DNA of 11,283 bases from CAYMUC01 sp964393535 (GTDB taxonomy: Bacteria; Actinomycetota; Acidimicrobiia; Acidimicrobiales; Ilumatobacteraceae), in contig CAYMUC010000093.1 in the NCBI GenBank assembly GCA_964393535.1, positions 1 to 11,283 of the forward strand, read 5' to 3'. This document shows, piece by piece, positions 7,292 to 11,283 of this stretch. How positions within the stretch are numbered: position 1 is the stretch's first letter; the number at the start of each line of letters is the position of its first letter. Under the pieces are notes generated by a model. That model was not told the DNA's origin, made no database searches, and saw only the letters and a list, made by a program, of their open reading frames with translations. A program made the translations under genes and the position numbers.

Positions 7292-7756
7292 ATGCGATGC
7301 CCAGCGTGTGAGTCCGACGACACCAAGGTCATCGATTCACGTCCCGCCGACGACGCTTCGGCAATTCGGCGTAGGCGGTCGTGCCCCGAGTGTGGTTTCC
7401 GATTCACCACGTTCGAGCGTTACGTGCTGCGAGCGGAGCCAGCGGTACTCACGGTGATCAAGCGCGACGGCTCCAGTGAAACCTTTGATCGCTCGAAGAT
7501 CATGAGTGGAGTGACGGCGGCCTCGAAGGGTCGACCGGTGTCCACCGATGACATCGAGTCGCTCACCGCCGATATCGAGGACATGATTCGCGCAGATGGC
7601 GGTGCCGTCTCGAGCGAGCAGGTCGGCCAGGCAGTGCTCACACGCCTGCGAGCGCTCGACCACGTCGCCTATCTGCGCTTCGCCAGTGTGTACAAGGGCT
7701 TCGATCAGGTCGACGATTTCCTACGGGAACTGGCGTTGCTCGACAGCGATCGCTAG
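7292..7756 (+). CDS. nrdR: Transcriptional repressor NrdR
   Basis: NrdR is a zinc-finger/ATP-cone repressor of ribonucleotide reductase genes that senses adenine nucleotides. The 154-aa product has the zinc ribbon Cys3, Cys6, Cys31 and Cys34 (MRCPACESDD ... SCPECGFRFTTFERY). An ATP-cone follows (about 48-138, VIKRDGSSETFDRSKI). ATG 7292 is chosen because NrdR proteins almost always begin M-x-C-P. An upstream in-frame ATG at 7262 would add ten residues; it has GGAG at 7250-7253 and overlaps the LysM stop as ATGA, so translation could begin there. A TACGCT at 7279-7284 seven bases before 7292 could drive a leaderless transcript, but no -35 accompanies it. Its likely target here is nrdJ, where NrdR-box-like palindromes are found. 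Confidence 0.95.
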   Translation: MRCPACESDDTKVIDSRPADDASAIRRRRSCPECGFRFTTFERYVLRAEPAVLTVIKRDGSSETFDRSKIMSGVTAASKGRPVSTDDIESLTADIEDMIRADGGAVSSEQVGQAVLTRLRALDHVAYLRFASVYKGFDQVDDFLRELALLDSDR

Positions 7757-7768
7757 GGGTGTCGGCAC

Positions 7769-8434
7769 TCAACCACGGTGCCGCAACCAACGCATGAACA
7801 AGTAGTCCTCATGTTCGGCCAACTGGGCCAGTCGAAGTCGGTGGGTCAGCGCAGGGGCGCCGGCGGTCAATCGGGGCCCGTCGCCACCGGTCAGCATCGG
7901 TGCCACGGTCACGTTCAGTTCGTCGATCAGATCTGCGGCGGCGAGGGTGGCGTTCAGAGAGGGGCCACCCTCCACTTGGATCACCTCGGCGTCCAGCTGT
8001 GCCACCACTCCGGCCAGATCCACGGACCCGGTTCCCGCCCGCACGCTGGGCACCGGAACCTCTGGTGCATCGGTGGGCAGTGCCAGCAGACCGGAACCCG
8101 ACGTGAACAGCGGCGACGAGAAGTCCACGGCTCCCGTACGGCTCACTACCACGATGCGCTGACCGGGCCTCCTGGGCGGTCCGTAACTCTCGGCACGCAC
8201 GGTCCCTGCTCCCACGAGGACCATGTCGGCCTGTCGCCTCAGCGCGCCCAGCAGAGCAGCGTCCACCGGGTGTGACAAGCCTCCAGAACGGCCATCCACC
8301 ACGGTCGAGCCGTCCAGGCTCGTCACCATGCAGAGCATCAGCCAGGCACGGCCCGATGGATGTCGGGGTCGTTCATGGGTCACGGCCTCGTCCACCGTGA
8401 GGTCGTCTACCGGGTCGGGCCACACTCGTCTCAC
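7769..8434 (-). CDS. RibD C-terminal-domain reductase (pyrimidine reductase / dihydrofolate-reductase-like family)
   Basis: This 221-aa protein has one RibD_C domain, an NAD(P)H-dependent fold shared by the riboflavin pathway reductase and dihydrofolate reductase. Markers are MVTSLDGSTVVDGRSGGLS near residue 40, ADMVLVGAGTVRAESYGPP, and IQVEGGPSLNATLAAADLIDEL with VAPMLTGG. No deaminase domain is present, so it is not a full RibD. Stand-alone versions are common in actinobacteria, and their substrate is mostly unknown. No riboflavin gene lies nearby, so a biosynthetic role is not supported by context. The start is GTG 8434 with AGGA 7 bases upstream. It converges on nrdR with a 12-base gap and diverges from the molybdoenzyme gene across 38 bases. 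Confidence 0.85.
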   Translation of the reverse strand: MRRVWPDPVDDLTVDEAVTHERPRHPSGRAWLMLCMVTSLDGSTVVDGRSGGLSHPVDAALLGALRRQADMVLVGAGTVRAESYGPPRRPGQRIVVVSRTGAVDFSSPLFTSGSGLLALPTDAPEVPVPSVRAGTGSVDLAGVVAQLDAEVIQVEGGPSLNATLAAADLIDELNVTVAPMLTGGDGPRLTAGAPALTHRLRLAQLAEHEDYLFMRWLRHRG

Positions 8435-8445
8435 CCGATGATCCT

Positions 8446-8459
8446 GCCAGTTCTCTGGC
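8446..8459. repeat. Inverted repeat in the divergent RibD-like / molybdoenzyme gap
   Basis: GCCAG-TTCT-CTGGC is a perfect 5-bp-arm inverted repeat with a 4-base centre. It lies in the only 38 non-coding bases between the two divergent genes. It could be an operator shared by both, but no known regulator consensus is recognised, and 5-bp arms are short enough to occur by chance. Confidence 0.35.
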
Positions 8460-8472
8460 CGTCCTCGGCTCC

Positions 8473-10752
8473 ATGGTGCAGCATGGGTACGTGACCGATG
8501 TCTCGTTCCGAACCTGTCCGTTGTGTGAGGCGACCTGTGGGCTCGAGGTGACCCATGATCAGCACAGCATCCTGCGCATCAGGGGTGACCGTGACGACGT
8601 GTTCAGTCGAGGGTTCCTGTGCCCCAAGGGCTCCACACTGCGTCAACTGCACGAGGACCCTGATCGGCTGCGCGCCCCAATGATCAAGCGAGGCGGTCGC
8701 CATGAGGCGGTGACCTGGCCCGAGGCGTGGGAATACGTGGCGCGGCGCCTCGGCGAGGTCGTGGCTCGTCACGGACGGGGCTCACTGGGCGTGTACCTCG
8801 GGAACCCCTCGGCTCACAACCTCTCGGCCATGACGTACAACCGGGTGTTGCTCCAGGCGCTCGGCACTCGCCACCGCTACAGCGCATCGACGGTGGACCA
8901 AATGCCCAAGCACGTGGCGTGCGGCTACGTGTTCGGGAGTCCGGCGGCCATTCCGGTTCCCGACCTCGATCGCACCGATTTCCTGCTCATGCTGGGGGCC
9001 AACCCCTATGCCTCCAACGGAAGCCTCTGCACCGCCCCTGACTTCCCTGGTCGACTGGAGTCGATCAGGGCACGCGGAGGGCGTGTGGTGGTGGTGGACC
9101 CCGCTCGCACCCGTACTGCCGAGGGGGCAGACGAGTGGGTGCCCATTCGCCCCGGCACCGATGGGCTGCTGCTGGCGGCGATGGCGCACACCTTGTTCGC
9201 TGAAGGCTTGGTCGATGTGGGAGACCATGTGCTCGCCCATCTCGACGGCCTCGCAGAACTCGAGGCTGCGTTGTCGCGGTTCACGCCGGAGTTTGTGGCT
9301 CCACTCTGTGGAGTCCAAGCAAGCGCCATCGAGGGCCTCGCGCGCCAACTCGCAGCGGCACCCTCGGCCGCCGTGTACGGCCGCATGGGTACCACCACCT
9401 CTGGGGTGGGAGGTGAAGGGTTCGGCACGATCACGTCCTGGTTGGTCGAGGTGCTGAACGTGCTGACGGGCAACCTCGATCGTCCGGGAGGCGCCATGTT
9501 CCCCCTGCCCGCTGCCGGGGGAGCCACCACCCGCGGTACGCCAGGGAAGGGGAGTGGCTTTGCCATCGGCCGCTCCCGAACCCGCGTGGGTGGGCTTCCC
9601 GAGGTGATGGGTGAGTACCCCGTGGCCGCGTTGGCCGAGGAGATCACCACACCAGGGGATGGCCGAATTCGAGCGCTCGTGACCATCGCAGGAAATCCCG
9701 TTCTGTCCACTCCCGCTGGCGACCGTCTGTCCGAGGCGCTCGACGACCTCGAGTTCATGGTCAGCGTGGACCTGTATCTGAACGAGACCACCCGTCACGC
9801 CGAGGTCATCCTGCCGCCGCCATCGCAGGTGGAACGCAGCCATTACGACCTCCTGCTACTGCAGTTCGCCGTGCGGAATGTCGCCAACTACAGCCCGCCG
9901 GTGCTCCAGCGCCACCCGGACCACCCCGACGAGTGGGAGATCCTCGCCAGACTGGCTCTCATTGCAGCGGGCGGCGGGCCCCACGATCCCATCGATGCCA
10001 TCGACGACGCAGCGGTCGAGTCGGTGATCGCCTCGGCCGTGCGCAGTGCCTCGTCGCCAGTGCATGGTCGTGACGCCCAAGATCTGCTCACCGAGTTGGC
10101 CGCCAGTGGCCGCCGAGGTCCCGATCGACTCCTCGATGCCATGCTGCGCACCGGGCCCTACGGAGACGCCTTCGGTGCTCGTCCCGGTGGTCTCACCCTC
10201 GACCAACTGATCGAGCACCCGCATGGCATCGACCTCGGGCCGCTCCAGCCGCGCCTGCCCGAAGTGCTCCGTACGCCGACGGGTCGCATCGATCTGGCGC
10301 CAGAGCCACTGATGGCCGATCTCGATCGCCTCGCCGGGGTGCAGGTTCCGCGGGAGGGGTTGGTGCTCATCGGGCGACGCCACCTCCGCTCCAACAATTC
10401 ATGGATGCACAACATCGAGGTACTCGTGAAAGGTGCCGAGCGGTGCACGCTGCTGATGCACCCTCGGGATGCCGGTGAGCGTGGCATTGTCTCGGGTGAT
10501 GTGGTGAGTGTGGCCACGCCTGATACTGCGTTGGAGGTGATGGTGGAGGTGACTGAGGCGATGAGTCCCGGTGTGGTGAGCCTTCCCCATGGGTGGGGAC
10601 ACGCTCAGCCCGGTACCCAGATGGCCGTCGCCGCCCGCCGCCCCGGTGTGAACAGCAATCTGCTGGCGCCGGTGAACGCCATGGACCCACTCTCGGGGAC
10701 CTCGGTACTGAACGGTATTCCCGTCGAGGTCAGTGCACTCGTCCCCAGTTGA
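8473..10752 (+). CDS. Molybdopterin (bis-MGD) oxidoreductase, stand-alone, substrate unknown
   Basis: This 759-aa protein belongs to the DMSO-reductase/formate-dehydrogenase superfamily. The N-terminus binds a [4Fe-4S] cluster through Cys15, Cys18, Cys22 and Cys50 (CPLCEATC ... FLCPKG). Catalytic-domain pieces follow (VYLGNPSAHN, SASTVDQMPKHVACG, LMLGANPYASNGSL, VVVDPARTRTAEGADEW, GNLDRPGGAMF, AGNPVLSTP). The C-terminal MGD-binding domain contains RRHLRSNNSWMHN, GDVVSV and SLPHGWGH. No twin-arginine signal is seen, so a cytoplasmic enzyme is likely. No electron-transfer partner or cofactor gene is adjacent. The residue ligating molybdenum is unclear: around the usual Sec/Cys site the sequence is V-A-C150-G. 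It has no in-frame TGA, hence no selenocysteine evidence. ATG 8473 and GTG 8491 are both possible starts, and both lack a strong Shine-Dalgarno. Confidence 0.88.
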   Translation: MVQHGYVTDVSFRTCPLCEATCGLEVTHDQHSILRIRGDRDDVFSRGFLCPKGSTLRQLHEDPDRLRAPMIKRGGRHEAVTWPEAWEYVARRLGEVVARHGRGSLGVYLGNPSAHNLSAMTYNRVLLQALGTRHRYSASTVDQMPKHVACGYVFGSPAAIPVPDLDRTDFLLMLGANPYASNGSLCTAPDFPGRLESIRARGGRVVVVDPARTRTAEGADEWVPIRPGTDGLLLAAMAHTLFAEGLVDVGDHVLAHLDGLAELEAALSRFTPEFVAPLCGVQASAIEGLARQLAAAPSAAVYGRMGTTTSGVGGEGFGTITSWLVEVLNVLTGNLDRPGGAMFPLPAAGGATTRGTPGKGSGFAIGRSRTRVGGLPEVMGEYPVAALAEEITTPGDGRIRALVTIAGNPVLSTPAGDRLSEALDDLEFMVSVDLYLNETTRHAEVILPPPSQVERSHYDLLLLQFAVRNVANYSPPVLQRHPDHPDEWEILARLALIAAGGGPHDPIDAIDDAAVESVIASAVRSASSPVHGRDAQDLLTELAASGRRGPDRLLDAMLRTGPYGDAFGARPGGLTLDQLIEHPHGIDLGPLQPRLPEVLRTPTGRIDLAPEPLMADLDRLAGVQVPREGLVLIGRRHLRSNNSWMHNIEVLVKGAERCTLLMHPRDAGERGIVSGDVVSVATPDTALEVMVEVTEAMSPGVVSLPHGWGHAQPGTQMAVAARRPGVNSNLLAPVNAMDPLSGTSVLNGIPVEVSALVPS

Positions 10753-10758
10753 GCCAAC

Positions 10759-10767
10759 CTGTCCACA
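10759..10767 (+). promoter_or_regulatory. DnaA-box-like 9-mer 1
   Basis: CTGTCCACA differs at one position from TTGTCCACA, the DnaA box preferred in high-GC actinobacteria. It begins 7 bases after the molybdoenzyme stop codon. Function as a DnaA site is inferred only from the match. Confidence 0.4.
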
Positions 10768-10802
10768 GCGCCTGTGCATGTTTCTCAGGTCAATTCACAG
10801 GG

Positions 10803-10811
10803 TTGTCCACT
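10803..10811 (+). promoter_or_regulatory. DnaA-box-like 9-mer 2
   Basis: TTGTCCACT differs from TTGTCCACA only in the last base. It has the same orientation as the first 9-mer and starts 44 bases from it, about four helical turns. The pair lies roughly 200-240 bases upstream of the nrdJ promoter. Confidence 0.4.
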
Positions 10812-10880
10812 TCCCTCCCACAGGCACTCGCCCGTAGCGTCTCTCCGTCGGCCGTGGTGCCGAGGTCGTGGATGGTCGGA

Positions 10881-10919
10881 GGTCCGGCAGTCCGAGCGGT
10901 ACTGCTGCTCGGATGGACC
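10881..10919 (+). repeat. Predicted two-stem hairpin
   Basis: GGTCC (10881-10885) pairs with GGACC (10915-10919). Inside it TCCGAGC (10891-10897) pairs with GCTCGGA (10907-10913) around a 9-base loop. The asymmetric bulge is 5 bases on one side and 1 on the other. Twelve mostly G-C pairs make it stable if transcribed. There is no U-tract after it. It lies about 80 bases upstream of the nrdJ promoter, so it would be in the molybdoenzyme transcript tail or an unmapped RNA. Confidence 0.45.
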
Positions 10920-10998
10920 GATGTGGGGCATCCCTGCCCGCGTCGCGGCACCTCGGCCGACCCGTGATGGCCCGATCGGACAATGTCGGCGTTCGACG

Positions 10999-11027
10999 TT
11001 GACAGGTCGTAATTACAGTGGTGTAAT
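10999..11027 (+). promoter_or_regulatory. nrdJ promoter (-35 and -10)
   Basis: A perfect TTGACA (10999-11004) is followed after exactly 17 bases by TGTAAT (11022-11027), one mismatch from TATAAT. Transcription would begin near 11034, giving a leader of about 120 bases. The -10 is one arm of a palindrome, ATTACA-GTGG-TGTAAT (11012-11027), and NrdR-box-like sites follow directly. This is the best-looking vegetative promoter in the window. Confidence 0.75.
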
Positions 11028-11029
11028 CC

Positions 11030-11046
11030 ACCCACTACTTGTGGGT
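11030..11046. promoter_or_regulatory. NrdR-box-like palindrome 1
   Basis: ACCCAC-TACTT-GTGGGT has 6-bp inverted arms and spans the expected nrdJ transcription start. Aligned with palindrome 2 it shares the pattern CCAC-n-AC-n-TGT-n-G. It fits the general form of NrdR boxes (CAC...GTG arms with an AT-richer centre, placed at the promoter of ribonucleotide reductase genes). Confidence 0.6.
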
Positions 11047-11069
11047 ACCTGGCGTCAAGTGCTCACCGA

Positions 11070-11087
11070 ACCACAACATGTAGTGGT
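11070..11087. promoter_or_regulatory. NrdR-box-like palindrome 2
   Basis: ACCACAACATGTAGTGGT is an 18-base palindrome with a single mismatched pair (16 of 18 bases symmetrical). It resembles the NrdR consensus of the form ACAC-w-AtATaT-w-GTGT. Its centre is about 40 bases from that of palindrome 1, roughly four helical turns, so both face the same side of DNA, as expected for paired NrdR boxes. A 7-bp inverted repeat, ACCTGGC (11047-11053) and GCCAGGT (11090-11096), brackets it. Confidence 0.7.
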
Positions 11088-11143
11088 AAGCCAGGTGTCA
11101 ACAGTTCTTCCACCGATCGTTACTCGCACGACTCTCGATTTCT

Positions 11144-11148
11144 AGGAG
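11144..11148 (+). promoter_or_regulatory. Shine-Dalgarno site of nrdJ
   Basis: AGGAG lies 5 bases before ATG 11154 and fixes that start. Confidence 0.85.
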
Positions 11149-11153
11149 CCCCA

Positions 11154-11283
11154 ATGTCCATCGCACCGGATCGCCTTGCCATCGGCATCGGCCGTTACTT
11201 CACCACTCCTGGCGTGCATCCGTACGACGAGGTCGTGTGGGAGCGTCGTGATGCGCGAATCACCAACTGGAAAGACGGCTCGG
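11154..11283 (+). CDS. nrdJ: Cobalamin-dependent (class II) ribonucleotide reductase NrdJ, 5' end (partial)
   Basis: Only the first 43 codons are in the window. The segment GRYFTTPGVHPYDEVVWERRDARITNWKDGS matches the N-terminus typical of actinobacterial vitamin-B12-dependent ribonucleoside-diphosphate reductase, which makes deoxyribonucleotides with adenosylcobalamin as radical source and needs no oxygen. The catalytic cysteines lie beyond the window. ATG 11154 is preceded by AGGAG, and upstream are a strong promoter and two NrdR-box-like palindromes. No cobalamin riboswitch is seen ahead of it, consistent with the enzyme being the B12 user rather than the B12-independent alternative that such riboswitches usually control. 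Confidence 0.92.
   Translation, partial: MSIAPDRLAIGIGRYFTTPGVHPYDEVVWERRDARITNWKDGS

Larger units (their letters stand above)
10753..10998. other. Non-coding stretch between the molybdoenzyme gene and the nrdJ promoter
   Basis: About 246 bases contain no credible gene. The first 70 bases are rich in CCTGTG/CACAGG motifs, including a 7-bp inverted pair GCCTGTG (10770-10776) and CACAGGC (10819-10825). An alternative partner CACAGG lies at 10796-10801. Two DnaA-box-like 9-mers and one strong predicted hairpin are listed separately. No T-tract follows any hairpin, so no classical terminator for the upstream gene is seen, and no B12-box (GCCACTG) for a cobalamin riboswitch is present on the + strand. 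Confidence 0.7.

Noticed and set aside
7745..7754. Perfect 10-base palindrome AGCGATCGCT at the nrdR stop
   Set aside because: It has no loop to form a terminator stem, no T-tract, and lies in coding sequence; it is best seen as chance.
8782..9843. Minus-strand open frame of 353 aa opposite the molybdoenzyme gene
   Set aside because: It is a shadow frame; the + strand has conserved molybdopterin-domain motifs across the whole span.
10593..11145. Two open frames (10593-10967 and 10774-11145) in and near the gap before nrdJ
   Set aside because: They overlap the molybdoenzyme 3' end or the nrdJ promoter and operator palindromes, have low-complexity GC-driven products, and show no recognisable domain or clear ribosome-binding site.
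10753..11153. Cobalamin riboswitch ahead of nrdJ
   Set aside because: No B12-box (GCCACTG) on the coding strand and no matching core was found. CCACTG occurs only on the opposite strand near 11016-11021.

Overview
The window is a high-GC, gene-dense bacterial chromosome segment that reads as an actinobacterium. The evidence is the recA / miaB / miaA / dapF / hflX series, followed by the divergent pair lexA and a LysM-domain gene that overlaps nrdR. That lexA-divS(chiZ)-nrdR arrangement is known from Corynebacterium and Mycobacterium. The lexA region also carries actinobacterial-type SOS boxes (CGAAC-N4-GTTC). A deep-branching actinobacterial class such as Acidimicrobiia would fit, but that is inference; the sequence alone does not fix genus or class.

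Layout. Positions 1-418 are the 3' end of recA, followed directly by miaB (442-1896), miaA (1905-2810), dapF (2807-3628), hflX (3625-4923) and a DapC-like aminotransferase (4920-6071). All are on the + strand. The last three junctions are 4-base ATGA/GTGA overlaps, so this looks like one translationally coupled operon. It combines recombination, tRNA A37 modification (MiaA then MiaB), diaminopimelate/lysine synthesis (DapC-like and DapF) and a ribosome-associated GTPase. The aminotransferase runs tail to tail into lexA (minus strand, 6049-6681) with a 23-base overlap.

The lexA-divS gap (6682-6812) holds two SOS boxes over a TTGACA promoter for a 150-aa membrane-anchored LysM protein, probably an SOS cell-division suppressor. 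Its stop overlaps an upstream start candidate for nrdR, the repressor of ribonucleotide reductase genes. A RibD C-terminal-domain reductase (7769-8434, minus) converges on nrdR. It diverges, across a 38-base gap, from a long stand-alone molybdopterin oxidoreductase (8473-10752).

After a 401-base non-coding stretch comes the 5' end of nrdJ, the cobalamin-dependent class II ribonucleotide reductase (11154 to the window end). Just upstream of it are a good promoter (TTGACA-17-TGTAAT) and two palindromes that fit NrdR boxes, so the NrdR made in this window probably controls nrdJ about 3.4 kb downstream. The far half of the gap has two near-consensus DnaA-box-like 9-mers and a stable predicted hairpin without an assigned role.

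Most of the window is conserved housekeeping sequence. The points that deserve a second look are the SOS-nrdR-nrdJ wiring, the non-coding region ahead of nrdJ, and the orphan molybdoenzyme. No mobile element, CRISPR array, tRNA or rRNA was seen.
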